Below are positions 28,527 through 43,921 of a DNA stretch of 64,000 nt, piece after piece. This DNA is from Oryzias latipes. Its lineage: Eukaryota > Chordata > Actinopteri > Beloniformes > Adrianichthyidae. Every line of letters starts with the position of its first letter. The stretch's first letter is position 1. The DNA is taken from positions 364,109 through 428,108 of the forward strand of contig NC_019863.2 of assembly GCF_002234675.1 (NCBI RefSeq). The letters are read 5' to 3'. Below the pieces are notes generated by a model. It ran no database searches. It worked only from the letters and a program-made list of their open reading frames with translations, and was not told where the DNA came from. Both the position numbers and the translations under genes were made by a program.

Positions 28527-28593
28527 TTTTATACCTTCCCTCTCTCCTTATTGCTTAATAGCTAAAACGGATTATGTTGGCAGGATTGTGAGG
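28527..28593 (-). promoter_or_regulatory. RH2-B core promoter (TATA, upstream GGATTA)
   Basis: TATAAAA is read on the - strand at 28533-28527, about 85 bp before the ATG. GGATTA (CRX/OTX type, + strand) lies at 28569-28574 and is followed by GGATTGTGAGG, shared with RH2-C, at about 28582-28592. Cone opsin promoters are known to use CRX/OTX sites; activity here is inferred. Confidence 0.6.
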
Positions 28594-28599
28594 CCGTAC

Positions 28600-30978
28600 G
28601 GAAATTAAGAGGCCAGTAATTTATCTTAACACCTGATAATGCTGGGTAACTTGATCGACTTTTCAAGTCCGGATAAACTCCTGTAATCCTAACTGAATGA
28701 ATTTGATGTCAGCTTCCACAGATTAAGACACTTCCGACTGTAATGATTCCTGATGGAAAGTTTCAGTGTCCTGCATGTAACTTTTAATCTCAGGCATCTA
28801 ATAAATAATCAAGTGTAGATTTTTGGGGGGATCATAAGATCATTTCAATATAATCCACTTAATTTGATTCAAATCTGTGGGTATGATGTCTTTTTTTGAG
28901 AGGACTTTGGTATCCTGGTTAGGTTTAGCCAGTTATCATCCCATTCAAAGATTCAAGGATTTAAGGGTTTTAGGATTCTTTATCGTCATTTCACTACAGG
29001 GTAAAACAAAGTTTGGGTCCGGAGCCAGCCAGTTGCAGAGCATAAACAAAAATATATGAGAACACGGGAATAAAACGAAGCTAATGAATATTGGAAATCC
29101 ATTGTTCTTAACTAAAAACGAACAATTGTTGCTTTTCTACCTACAAGTTCATCTCATCTCCAAAAAATGATCCTGTTTACTAAGTGAAAGCTGCAAATCC
29201 TTAATCACTGAGTTTAATAAGGCGTGAAAATGTGTTTATGTGAACAAAACTTCAAAAGGATTGCTTTGTTGCATATCAAATAGCTAAAACATCTTTTGAT
29301 CGGAGTTCCCACCTTGAATAGAACTGTGTTTTTGGCATCTTCTGTAGAGTCTGGATGCACAGCAAACATTAAACTGACTAAAATTGCCACAAAACCTTTA
29401 AAATGGATTAAAAATGAGCATTTTCTTTATTCTAAGCGACTGAAAATTGTGTGATCTGTGGTTTACTCTTTTATTTCTTTTGCCTTGTACAAGATACTTG
29501 ATGTAATAGTGTCTTTTGTTCCTCATCTGCCATTGTTGAATCTCATTTCAGGACTGGTGATGGACCTCACAATAATCCACAAACTTCATTCTTGCTGTGA
29601 CCAGATGACAGAGAGAACATTTAATAATCGAGCATTTGCACCCTAGACGTCCATCTTCATTTAGAGGGGCTGTAATCGGCGGTATCCTGATGGGATTAAC
29701 CTCAATATCCTCTTGTCCTGCAGTGGCCTGACGTGTTGTAGCTACAGCTTACTGTCACAAGTCAAACTCACACGTAGCTTAGCAGCTGTGGCTTTAATCT
29801 GCATCTCCTCCGTCAGAGTTAAGACTGTTGATTATGAAGTGCTGCTAAGGCTGCTCATATTAAAACAGGGAAGGAGGGTACTGCAAATGTGTTCGCTTTT
29901 TTGGCTTTTGTACATTTATACATTTGTATAAAATATACATCTCTAAAAAATGAATTATTTTAGCATTTGTCTGTTTCTCCCTTTTAGGCTAAGAGACAAC
30001 TGATTTACAAATAAAAATTCTGTGTCTTTAAAGTTCCTGGGCAAGAATGTTTTTCACAAAACTACATTTCCTGATTTGATTAACCTAATATGAAACCAAA
30101 CTGATTAAATATATTTTGGGTAAAGCAGTGGCTGAGAAATCTTCCTGAAAGACTGAAGTTAAGGAGTCAAAACGGGATCTGAGATCATTTCAAGTTACTA
30201 GAAAATACAGTATACATTACTTCTGAAGGAATGAAAAATGTATTTAAAAGTAATCCCTGACTTGAAATTGTTTCTGTTGCATAATGGGAGATAACGTCTG
30301 TTCACTTTTGTGTTACTTTCCTTGTAAACATGAAGTAGAGCATCAAATCAACAGCATCAAGGTAACAGATGCACTGCAGAGCATTTGACAGCTAGAAAAG
30401 GGGCCATCTAAATTCATATTTACTTCTAATAATATAGTTTGTTTTTGGTAAACAACAGAATGAAGTATTCTACTTTGAAAAAAGCAGAATGCAGAGACCA
30501 CATGAGGAGCCTGAGGCGTGTGCCTTAAATGACTAACAAATGCTGCACGTTCTTGTCATGTATGGCTTTTTAAAATGAGGAGCTTCTAATAGTGTTGAGG
30601 AGCTGGGGTAAACAAAGTGAAGCTGAATGTGTAAATGCCTCCACGCCGTCAGTAGAGGGCGTCACGTTCCACGCATGAGGATCAGACTAACATCATTGCA
30701 GGCTTTGCACACAGAAAACACTGATGACGTACATATAAACAAGAAAGTCACACAGTTACATGTCAAATGATTTGGTTTAAAAAAAAAACTGCATTTCTGA
30801 CTCAATGACCCTGGTACCACAGTCATTTGATGCTTTTTCTTTCCAAAAACTGGGTGTCTTTTGCAACATTTCTGCCACAACCATCTGTAGCATTTCAACA
30901 GAAATCAATTTTACATTCATTGATTTAGTCAACAACTGTCTTTGTTCTTTTATTGAGCTGCGTATACGCTATTGTTGT
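28600..30978. other. RH2-B upstream region, no gene seen
   Basis: Noncoding. About 1.25 kb before the RH2-B start lie a TAATC at 29673-29677 and a GGGATTAA at 29692-29699, a pair of OTX/CRX-type motifs. No transposon ends were found. Confidence 0.4.
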
Positions 30979-31192
30979 TTAACCCTTGTGCTGTAGATGA
31001 CCCCCCCCCCCCTTACATTGATGTGTTCTCCCTACCATGACAAAGGTGGATAAAGGTGGAAAGATTTCATGTCATCCATGGACACCAGTGAAGATCACAA
31101 ATCACTGAAGAAAAAAGGTTCAGAGCACTGACTAGTGGGTCTAGATGACCCAACTCCCAAAGTTAGAGTGCCTAGGATAGCACAAGGGTTAA
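30979..31192 (-). mobile_element. TTAA-type MITE, copy b
   Basis: Reverse-oriented copy of 11240-11450, bounded by ttaacccttgtgct and agcacaagggttaa, with TTAA at both ends. It contains a C run (31001-31012) where the other copies vary. Confidence 0.85.
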
Positions 31193-31944
31193 ATGTATGT
31201 TTGAAATTAGAGGCTGCACGTCTTCCATGTGTTCTTGTTCCTGTTCAAACATTGACACCGTTGGCTGTCAGTGAATAAACTGAAAACAGTTTTAGTGGCA
31301 ACAAAAGAAAAACAGAGTTCATAACTTAAAGATTGGCTTTTAACACCAGAGAGAATGATAATTAGACAGCTTTTTTAGTGTTTTCTTTTATTGATGATTT
31401 TATTATCGTTTTACTGTGCTTCTTTGAATTTTACCTTTGGTTTTAGTGTATTTATACTTGAGCAGCACTTTGGATGTCTGGCAGATGTGAAAGTGCTATA
31501 TAAATAAAGATTTGATTGATTGATGGATAAAAATGTTTAGGTTAAAATCTAAGATGCTATACAGAACTTGTTAATTTGTAGATAATAGTAAATCTTAACG
31601 CTGGGAGAGAAACAAACTCTAACACAGAAATGTCTTTTACACCAGCCAATACACATTTTGTTAAGTTTTCCTATTTCACTGACACTAACCTTCAGTCACA
31701 TGAAGGTTCCTCTACACAATGAGATTTGAGTTCTAGTAGTGATAACAAATCCTATTTGCTAAAGAAGCTAAAAATTACAGTTATTTTGGATTTGAAATGG
31801 TCAAGTTGTTAAATAACTAAACATCTTTCCTGTCTCATCCTAAATCTAACCAGAAGTCTAGAAAATGTTATTCTGCTAGTAAAATGTCCTAAAATTTCTA
31901 GTAATAAGCTTAGAAAACAGAAATACGACAAATATGAGCATGAC

Positions 31945-32250
31945 ACACAAGCACACACACCAGCACACACACACACACACATGCCCATGCGCAGGCACAC
32001 ACACAAAAACGCACGCACACACACATGCACACACACGCACCCGCGCACGCACACACGTGCACACACAGGCACACACACACACGCATATGCACTTACGCAC
32101 GCACACACACATGCACACACACGCACCCATGCACGCACACACGTGCACACACACATGCACGCACACACACACACGCGCATACACATGCACGCACCAGCAC
32201 ACACACAGACACATGCACGCACACACACGCACGCACACACACACACATCC
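31945..32250. repeat. Compound AC/GCAC microsatellite
   Basis: About 300 bp of interrupted (AC)n with gc, tgc and cgc substitutions. It creates long false frames of His/Thr or Cys/Val on both strands. Confidence 0.97.
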
Positions 32251-34700
32251 ACTTGCCTGTTCAGCTCTATGATCCATGTGATGAATCCCACTCGAACTTT
32301 TCAGAAGGACTTCTGACCTCTAACCTTTTTTCTCTGCACTGGTGGCACACTGCACTGAAGTCCATCCATCCATTCAGAAAGAACTTCGTCAAAGATTTTC
32401 TAAAAAACACACAGGAGGATGACCAATGACATCAGAGTCAAACTTTCTGTACATGTGACCCTGAAACTCTTTTCCGCTTGTTCAGCAGCAGGTTGGCTTT
32501 TATGTTTTCTTCATGATGTGGAATCTGGTGACTTTCCAGGCATTTCTTTGAATGAATCGTCTTTTAAATGTTCATCAGACATTTTAGAAAGGCTTCACCT
32601 GTAATTATACATAAATAGTTGTAAATCTGATGAGAGAAATGATCATCAATGTAACATGAAATTAAAAGATGGAGGGAGAAAGTTTTTGCAGTTTAAAAAA
32701 ACAAACTAAACGAATGCTTTCAGACCCGGACAGCAGTCATGAAAACATCACTTTAAAAGAATGGATTGTGGATCTGGCAGTAAGAACAAGCTCACCACAA
32801 AGCTATCTGCTTTCATCAAAGGTCTGGAGGATGACTTAAGGTTTTGACCTCAAACGCTTAGGGAAGAGCTTTTTTAACGCAGAAAAATGGGTTTTGGTGA
32901 GCCCTTCACCCAGGGTGTCTACTTTAGAAAACGAGGACAGCAACGATGGCTAACTATTGCAAACCCAATGAAGATTGAAGGGTTAAAAGGTCATCAAAAC
33001 ACAAGCTCAGAGTTGAGTCAACAAGAGAGAAACCTAATGCCTAAAAATTTATCCAACTAACCAGGTTACCGAGGGAACCACGAGCTTACGGCAAAGTGGT
33101 TAGCGAGTAAACTAATGCAATTTCCTGACTGAGGTTCTAATTGTGTCAAATCAAGAGAAACACAAGTAAAGCCAATCAAATAAAGTGGGGGGAAGTAAAT
33201 AAGTAAAATGAAGTAAAGAAATGATACCTTGGCTCCATCATTAGATCGCAGCCTCAAACCCGAGCACCGTGGCGGTGGTTGCATCAGGTAAGACATTCGG
33301 CACCAAACCAATGTGTGAAACGCTGACGTGGTGACCCCAGGAAAAAAGGGAGGGGTGGTCAGGAGAAAACAACCAACCGACACCAAAAAACGTTCAAAAA
33401 ACGTGGTAAACCTGACTTGTAACGATTAAGTTTGGATCAAGATAAACTATCAATGAATGTAGATGTAACAAAACAACCTGGATGATCTGTGGAAGGACAA
33501 AGCTTTGAAACTGTAATTGTAGCTGTTACTGTTCACAAGGACTTACAGAGAAATGCAATTAGGAAAAGATGTAAGTCTATTAGACTGAGAACAGAATAAT
33601 CCATTGAAGCTCTTAAGATAACGCACCAGGAGGTGTTGGGGAACGAGGCTGGACGTGTTATCGGCAGCGCATAGGCATCGCTAACGTTTCTGCTTTTACG
33701 CTGAGTTTGCCGCATCACATTTCAAAGCTGTGCTGGTCTCTGTGGGGAAAACAGGCAACATGATTGGGAAGCCCCTCCTAAAATCTGATTCTGGTTGCCT
33801 CTAAATGTCACCGTATACCATATAGTAATGGAAAGAAACCAACATCCCATAATATCTACATAAAAATCTACCATTGTAGAAATGTTGCTCCTAAAGAAGA
33901 GTTTCATTGTTTCAGAAATTTTGAAGGTGATTTTTAGCAAATTACAAACATTTATTTAGAAAAGTTAATATGCATAAACACTATAAAAACTACAAGTTGA
34001 CATAAACTACTCAGCAAGTTTTATTTAAAAACTATAGTTTGGGGAAAAATCCTTAAACTTTTTAAAAGCAACTCCCATGTTACTTTTTCACAAAGTATTC
34101 ATAAATAGTTAACATTTTTGAAGTGGGCTAAAAATGGAAAATGACCCCGAACAGTCACACAGTATTTACAGTTTTACGATCTTAAACAACCTGTTTCAGC
34201 CACAACCTTCTTTTAACATCGTGCCCATTTTTTTCCAACCGACAGAATCAATTCTTGCTAGGTTTTTTTCTTAAATAAAGCAGAGAGTCAAAGGTTCAGG
34301 CCTGTAACCATTAGGCTTGTTTTGTGCTTTGCCCAGAGCGGATCAGGAAAAATCCTGCATTTGGGTCTCTTCTGCTGAAGAGGATTGTCCTGTGAAGGAC
34401 CGGGACGGGATGAGGACGCATGGATCGCCAAAGAGAGCTCTTCTTTATACTTTCAAATGTTTACAGGTTGATGTGAGCAAAAGAGGCCAGTAAACATTTG
34501 GACACTAGTTTTAGTAATCTTAGAGGCAATTGTTGTCCTTTTTTTAACCTTTAAATAACTTTCCCATGAAATGGGCAGCCTCCATTTACTTTGTAATTGG
34601 CAGTTATATCAGAAAAGCTGCACAAATAAAAATCTACTTTTTTCTCTCTCTGTAGCTTTTACAATCCACTTTCATTGACGCTGTGGAACGTTTTTATGCA
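32251..34700. other. Intergenic, no gene seen
   Basis: AT-rich noncoding DNA between the AC and AT microsatellites, with no exon or transposon end recognised. Confidence 0.4.
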
Positions 34701-34702
34701 GA

Positions 34703-36749
<2,047 letters not shown>

Positions 36750-38962
36750 TTAAGCAGCAGTAGAGACTTCTGTCTTGCTGGTGGACACTGAAGTCTCATC
36801 TTCAACCATGCCGCCCATTCCAATTGTAGCCAGCATGCAGTTACGGAACTGAAGGGGAGAGAAAAAAGCGATCCAGGAATGAATGTGTGATAGAAAAACT
36901 GCTACCAATTTCAGTTCTGAATGAAACGCTGTCAGATTAGAACCCATAACCCCTATGACTGATGGCACATAGGAATAAAAGTTGTGTTAACCCTATACCT
37001 GTTTGTTCAACAAAATATAGATGATAGGATTGAACAGGGCTGAGCTCTTTGAAAAGAAGGATGGGATGGCCATGGACATGGCTGAGAAGGCGGCTCCTCT
37101 GTTGAAGAAGATCCAGGCGGCGTAGGAAGCATAAGGGACCCAAGCCAGGAGGAACCCCAGCACCATCAGGAAGCACATCCGAGTCACTTCCTTCTCTGCT
37201 TTCTGAGTAGAAGCTGAGTCTTGCTGCTGGGCTGCAGCCTGAAAAGGAGGTCAACAATGTTAAATATTTCTGTTGTAATTATAAATCCAGATATCTTCTG
37301 TTTCCTAACAGGAAAGCGTTTTCGGTTTTAAGAAAGAAAACGTCTAAATTCAGTCATTTTATTGCTGATATTAGCTTATAAACCATCACCTGTTGATTTA
37401 ATTTATGGCATAGCAAAATCAGAAACAAAAACAATGGAGCTGCCTTCATCCACGTGCATTGCTTTCTACACAACATTGTTCTTGAAACTCCCAGACCAGT
37501 AACAATGAAACATGGTCAATAAACGCTGTTTTTTCTGTCTGGATGCCACTCAAAGCTCTTTTCTGCAACAAGCATCAAACTGTTGTTATGTAAGAACGAC
37601 CCTTTGAGGGGCTCACGGTGATGCTGGGCAGGATTCATGACCAGATGTGTCGTTTTCACAGATGTTTAAACGTTTAAGAAACAGTGAGAAAGAGAGCAAG
37701 TCTGAATGGAAATGGAAAAAAGGAATTAGGGAATGGGATGAACAGGCATTAGGCAGCATGTGAGCAGTCTATAGCTGCAACACGTTCTTGGAAGCAGGAA
37801 GAATTTGGAGGCACAGATGGCTTAGAGGAGATCTAAGTGGGGTTGGCAGGGCAACGGATCATCTTAACAATGACTCATTTTATGGCATTTCACTGAAAAA
37901 CATGACCCTGTCTGTCTCATCAAGGTTTTAGAGGATGTGATTGGACCATAGCTGCATTAAATGGAGATCCATTCTTGGACTTGAATGAAAACTTAACATT
38001 TATCCAGCTGAGGAACATTTCAATGAGCACCAAGTGGAACAGAACATTCTGGGTATGCTTTGGTCTGAAAGTTTGAGTCCACAAGAAAACATCTGTTTAC
38101 AGATGGATCTTCTGTTTCACTTTAACTTCACTTTGCTGCAGATTTATCTAATTTGCCTCTAAAATAGAAATGTCTATTAAGTCTGACTAAGATTTGTTTG
38201 AGTCACAAGACGGAGAAAATATTCCATGTTGTGTGTTGATGGATCTGCTGCTTGCAGGCCGTGAAACTAGGTCAAAAACGGTGAGCTCATGGTAGTTTGG
38301 AAATTGATCGTGCATTGAGATTTGCTCCAATAACACATTGGCTAACTGCATGCTGAAGCACAGCCTACGCAAACAGTGAAAGCTATTTAAGCTTCAGTAC
38401 TTACAGCCTTTACTGTCATCACAAGGCTGCCATAGGTGAAGAAGATGGTGAAGACAGGCACACAGAAGTGGCAGGAAAACATGTACATGACAAAGGATTC
38501 GTTGTTAAAGCCTGGGGCCAAAGTGTAATAGTCAGGTCCGCAGGAAACCTGAATGCCCTCTGGAATATACCTGTGAATGTAAAAACATGAAACATCAAAT
38601 ATTTTAGCAATGCTGCTCCTGAAATTCTAGTGTCACTAAAAACGGAAGTCTCCAAGTTCTCAAAAGCTCTGGAAACCTTCAGCTGAGGCATTAAATGTCT
38701 CAATTCAGTTCAATTCTGTTTTATTTCTCTAGCCCAAGTTCACAACAACAGTTGTCTCAATGGCCTTCGTACCAGGATTTTGTAAAGTGAACATACAATC
38801 AAGCAAAAGTTCTTGTAATCCTGAGTGACTGGAATTGTCTTTAAATGCCTTAAATCTTGTTGCTTCCAGTGGGCCACTGCAGCGTCCTCAAAGCTAAGCG
38901 TGCCAACTTTCAGGTAAATAGGAAATAGCTGAAGCATAGCTTCAAAATTACTTTCTCAAACA

Positions 38963-39041
<79 letters not shown>

Positions 39042-39968
39042 ATGTATCTGTTCTCATTTACATTATGATGCTGTATTGCTGCCTATATTTTTCCTTCAAT
39101 CCATAAAAATAAATGATAACACAACAACAACACACATTTGTCATGTTTGAGGTCCTAATGCAGTGAAACACAAGGACTCATACTTGATGAAACCGAACCT
39201 AAACCTGTTTTTAAAGCTAGACTTCAGAGAGAAATGTGGAGGATTAGATGGAAGTCCAGTATAAAGTCCCAGTCAAATGAACCATGGCCTCAGGATGCAG
39301 ACAGCTAGCTCACTGTCTCTTTGGTAATGTATCTCATTACCTTGACCAGCCAACCAAAGGAGGGACTGCACAGGAGCTGGCCATTATCCAGGTGAACGCG
39401 CAGCCGGCTGCAGAGTGGGTTGCAGTGAATTTGAAACTTCCCATGGGTTTACAGACCACAATGTATCTCTCAATAGCTAAGACCACAAGAGACCACAGAG
39501 ACACTTGACCTGTTGATGAGATGCACAAGAGTCAGAGTATGAGCAGAAGCATTGGATTCTGCCATCAGCCACGATTTGCTCTTCAGCATTTTGCATCAGT
39601 TTACCTCCAAGTGTTGCCATGAATCCCTCTATTGTACAGCCCAGGGGTCCCAGAGAGAAATAGCCCACCATGCAAGAATAAATGCAAACCGTGAATCCAA
39701 AGCAGACCATGATCAGTCCAGCCACCGCCAAGTTCACCAGGATGAAGTTGAGAGGTTGGCGGAGCTTCTTGTTCTGAGCTGTGACCACGAGTGTTAGAGC
39801 GTTGATGGGGAAGCCGGTGAGGATCAGGAAAAACATGTAGATGCCCAATAACTTGAACTGCCATGGATCTGCCAAATAATACTGCGGATATTCATAAGGA
39901 CTCCTCACAAGCCCGGTCCTATTGTTCATGGGGATGTAGAAGTTCTTGCCCTCTGTGCCGTTCTCCAT
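36750..39968 (-). CDS. RH2-A: Green-type cone opsin RH2, first copy (RH2-A type, Q122 and S292)
   Basis: Five exons: 39968-39605, 39509-39341, 38570-38405, 37238-36999 and 36848-36750 (364, 169, 166, 240 and 99 nt), giving 345 residues. It keeps NGT and NRT glycosylation sites, E113 (GCTIEGF), the C110-C187 pair, ERY, K296 (SFFSKSS) and a canonical NPIIY in TM7. Site 122 is Gln (GQVSLW) and site 292 is Ser (IPSFFSK). Both are known short-wavelength-shifting states, so this copy should absorb bluest. It is clearly diverged from the RH2-B/RH2-C pair. Introns 2 (770 bp) and 3 (1166 bp) are much longer than in the other copies; intron 2 holds a long TATC microsatellite and a reversed LINE tail. 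It is the most upstream gene of the array. Confidence 0.96.
38701..38765 (-). repeat. Reversed LINE 3' tail fragment in RH2-A intron 2
   Basis: The stretch caattcagttcaattctgtt followed by tagccca...caacaacagttgtctcaatgg matches the reverse complement of the LINE end near 58080. It lies in the 770-bp intron 2 of RH2-A. Confidence 0.6.
38963..39039. repeat. (TATC)n microsatellite in RH2-A intron 2
   Basis: About 19 uninterrupted tetranucleotide units. Confidence 0.97.
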
Positions 39969-40063
39969 CTTTGCAAGTTAGGATCTGGATTAGCCAAGCA
40001 GAGTTACTGTTGAGCTCTGTCTATGCAGCTGTCCAGCTCCTTACATGTGATTCAGGAGCCATG

Positions 40064-40143
40064 TTTATATACCTCCTAAGGGCGTTATAAGAAGATGAGC
40101 TAAGACGATCAGCCGATAATCTGAGTATAATCACTTGTTAATC
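40064..40143 (-). promoter_or_regulatory. RH2-A core promoter with three clustered GATTA sites
   Basis: TATATAAA is read on the - strand at 40071-40064, about 96 bp before the ATG. Three TAATC motifs (GATTA on the gene strand) lie within 27 bp at 40117-40121, 40128-40132 and 40139-40143, all in the same orientation. The spacing is close to one helical turn (11 bp each). This is a typical arrangement for OTX/CRX binding in photoreceptor genes; binding is inferred. Confidence 0.6.
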
Positions 40144-41595
40144 AGTGATCCCTTTTTTCTATGTTTTTAGGACAGGTTTGCTGATTAGAGGTATCTGTGT
40201 CACAGCATCCTTATGCTGGCATTCCTGGAGGTAATTTTCCTGGTTTTCCATATTTTCTCCCCGTCTTTCTTCTCCTCTCAGTTGTAGAAATGTAGTCTCT
40301 TCTTTGCTCCATTTTTAAACATTTTATTTCTGCTGCTCTTTCAGTTGGATTGCTTCCTCTCTTCACACAAATACCTTTGTAATCTAAGGGATATCAATCA
40401 AAATGACCCTTTTCCATCACATACATGAAGCTTCATCATAACTGCTGATATTAGTCAAACTAGCAGCAGTTCTCAGTTTTGTTCTGTTTCGTCCAACGAT
40501 GACTCTAAATCAAGCTAGACTGGTTAAAAGAATTGCTTGATGCAAATCTTTAAACCAGAATCACCTGATGGTAGTTTCAAGAACTTAAAACCAAAAATTC
40601 TAGTTATTTGCATTTCTAAATGTCAAAAAACAAAACACAGAGTTAAGTTGTATTTCCTCGTCAGGTCTTGACAATTGTTCTATCTTTACAGACAGAACTG
40701 CTATCTTTCATAAAAGAAGGTGTTGCTACTACATTCATGTATTTGCAAGTTGTCTACAAGTTTTTATAGACTTTACATTTGCTGATGAATGACACGGCTT
40801 AGTGACTGCTGTCATTGTCTCGTTTGTTTTACTTCCTGTATTCCTCGTGTTTGGCACTGAATGCTTCCTAGCAGAGACAGACAGAGATAGGCGTCTCACT
40901 TCACAGTCAGTATTGGATTACACGAGACAACCAAAGACAGGGAGACAACCTCAATCCACAGAAGAAAGTTTTAAGAAGCTGCAGCACCCTAGTGCTCTAT
41001 AGAAATCCCTGGAAGGAGGAACGCAGAAGCAGAAAAGACACTGTCTGCTGCACTTCACAGTCGACTCAATGTGACTCACCATCAGTCACAAGTTCTGAAA
41101 AAAAACTTTAAAATGCATTGATTTTAAACATTTACTTAGTTAAATAGTTTTGCCAGGAAAAAGATTTGCTATATTATTATTTTGGTTTTGTTATTGTATT
41201 GTATTGTTTATTTCTTCATCTTTTTACCTGTCTGACAACAAACCCACTGCTGGTGTCTCACTTCTCTACACTTCCGTTTTTGAGTGATGCAATGCTTAAT
41301 ATAGCAAACTAAATAGGTGGTTTACGTAAGAAACTTTTCTGAATTCATTGTCTGCATCATTTTGATGCGTTTTTGATGGCTTTGCTATTTTGCTGCCAAA
41401 AATGGCCTGAAAGCATAAGATTTGAACTTTTTCTATGGTGGCCCTGAAGTGTAAATCAAACCAACAAACGTATCGATGTAAAAATATTTTAAAATTCCAA
41501 AAACCAAAACACAAAAAAAAAGAAAAGAAAAAAATTTTGGAAAACGAAAGAAATCAAAACAAAATGCTAGAAAAACAAAACACAATAAGAAATCA

Positions 41596-42782
41596 GGGGC
41601 CTGTTTCAGAAAGGAGGTTAAGTGTAAACTCTGAGTGCGTTAACCCTGAAATCAGGGAAACCCTGGGTTTTCCGTTTCAGAATGGGAGGTTTGTTAAACC
41701 AGAGAAAGCAGAGTAAGTCAAACCCGTTTCTGAAAGAGAGGTAACTTATACTCGGAGTCAGTGTCCATGGTTACTTACGCTGTGAACCTAACCTGGTCGG
41801 GAGCAGGTTTTATTCTCTAAACTCAAGGTTTCTGCCGGTCCCCTCCCCTATTTAAAGACGAAGCGGTATTTTTTGCTTTAACCTTCATTGCCCAAATTTC
41901 CGTCACACAGAGACCAGTGACAAGAATGGCTTGTCCTTTTTTGGAGGACCCAATAGACGAGGAGGCTGCATTAATTCCTAGAGAATTACATTTACGTCGT
42001 GCGAGGATTTTGAGACCTAGACTCGATTTTTTTGTCATTGCTCCATACGTTTTTGTTTGAGCGTTACCGTCTTTCGTTGCAATCAATTACATATATACAA
42101 TGAAAACAACATTAGATATCTATTGCTATGTAGATGTTTCATATGTCAAATATTGTCAACAAAGCCTACATCCATGACATGCTCAAATTTGACCTGATTA
42201 AATTATGTTTTTATACTTCATTTTTAGCTGCTGCCATGTTCTTTTAATTCCTGCAGGATTGCATCTACATGGAAATGAAATCAGGGACATTGAATTAGAT
42301 GAATGTAACAATTACTTTTTGAAAACACAATTTGCTAGTAGTACTGCTTAATTTCTTAATCCCATATAAACCTATACCACTTGATCAATACAAGGGTAGA
42401 CAAAAGTTCACTTTTAAAAACACAATTGCATGTATTAATATTAAACTGACCAACGTTTGCAAGAGGGGAAGGTTAATAAAAAAGTCCTCTAAACATTACC
42501 GACGTTAAATGCATTTTCCCCCAGATTGGTTCTGTACACTATGCAGCATTTCATGCAATTACACCAGGAATAACACTTCAAAAGTACACCTAAATATCGC
42601 CATTTTTTATTTCACACCTTACGCTATTTAGAAAGTTATTACAGCCAATTTTTATAACAATGATTTAAATGCAAACTTGCGCATTAACCTGGGCAGCTAT
42701 GTTTTCCCACGCTAACTCAAGTTCTAACTCAGTTCAAGTTTAACCTCAGAGTTGGTTGAACCTCCTTTCTGAAACAGGCCCC
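41596..42782. mobile_element. PIF/Harbinger-type nonautonomous element with transposase relic
   Basis: The 1187-bp element is bounded by perfect 24-bp inverted repeats beginning ggggcctgtttcagaaagg. On the + strand an ATG at 41926 opens 44 codons (MACPFLEDPIDEEAALIPRE, then HLRRARILRPR) to a stop at 42060. This resembles the N-terminus of Harbinger transposases. The remainder of the transposase is absent. No clean 3-bp target duplication is visible. Confidence 0.75.
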
Positions 42783-43096
42783 AGGAAAGGTAGGTACTGT
42801 GTACATCGCTGATTAGATGTTGACGTTTGTCCAGTTTTTTTAACCAGAAGTTATTTGACATAAAGCGGTTTTGGATATCATCATCCAATCTTTACTATCT
42901 AAACAGAATGACTTTGATGTTGGCAGCAGTAAGCTGAAGTTTACTAAAGACTACTTCTGTACATTGTGCTTATTGTAATGTACTGAGTGTGTCGTCATGG
43001 TGACAGTGATAGTTAGAGATACTGCTTTTGCTAGGCAGCGCGCAGGCTTTCTGCCAACATTTGTAAATGTTTCTCCGCTTTTTATATCCCAATATA

Positions 43097-43312
43097 CCTT
43101 GGGCTATCCTATGGGGTCAAAATGACCCCACCCTTGCATTGACGTGTTCTCCCTACCATGACAAAGGTGGATAAAGGTGGAAAGATTTCATGTAATCCAT
43201 GGACACCAGTGAAAACCACGAATCATTGAAGAAAAAAGGTTCAGAACACTGTCTAGTGGGTCTAGATGACCCAACTCCCAATATTAAAGGGCCTAGGATG
43301 ACAGAAGGGTAA
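43097..43312 (-). mobile_element. TTAA-type MITE, copy c (diverged ends)
   Basis: Same core as copies a, b and d (ccatgacaaaggtggataaa, ggtctagatgacccaactcc). The ends are degraded: cttgggctatcctatgggg on one side and gatgacagaagggta on the other. Its last part is included in the block copied to 46325. Confidence 0.7.
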
Positions 43313-43319
43313 AAGTGAC

Positions 43320-43663
43320 TGTTTTGAGTCTGGATTATTGGAACTCTCCCCTGGCAAGACGTAGCATCAAACTGGTGACAAGGATACGGCTTTTCTCTGG
43401 AAAATCGATGAGTTCATACCTGAAAGTGAGCCGTGGTTAGCCTATGTGGAACATGTCGAACATTTCGGCGAGGCTAATGTTAGCAATGACAAGCAAAGGC
43501 GATGCTGCTCAGCTCTGTGGGAGCGGCGACACACGGACTCCTGCAGAACCTTTTCAAAAAGAAACGCTTTTGAAGAAACTGTGGACATTTTGGGAGTTCC
43601 TTTTGCCCTTGGTGATAGCCGTTTGAACCAGTGCATTCAAAAACAGGGAGAGGCTGTCTAGCA
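43320..43663 (+). mobile_element. Decayed gypsy-type Gag fragment
   Basis: Frames read KIDEFIPESEPWLAYVEHVE, then HFGEANVSND and ETVDILGVPFALG. This matches the usual N-terminal Gag pattern of fish Ty3/gypsy elements, where WxxYVERxE(H/Y)FFxAN is typical. A frameshift near 43500 and a stop before 43663 mark it as dead. An identical copy lies at 46426-46769. Confidence 0.55.
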
Positions 43664-43921
43664 CTCATCACATCACTGATGCAGAAAGAGTTCAGCGTCT
43701 GGTGAGCTCGTTGTAATATTGAGCTAAATCAATAAAATGGAATTGAATTGAATCAGAGCTAGAACAACATCCAAAACTTACACATAGACATGTACAACAG
43801 GCGGTTTAGGTTCATTTTAACCTTGTTTTTCTGGTTTAGTTACATGGTAACAATTTTTACTTTGTTTTTTGTTTTTTTGACTTTCTTAAATTATCAACAT
43901 TTAGATAACATTTGTATAAAC

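Noticed and set aside
31809-32429. Cys/Val- or His/Thr-rich frames of up to 160 codons
   Set aside because: They are translations of the AC microsatellite.
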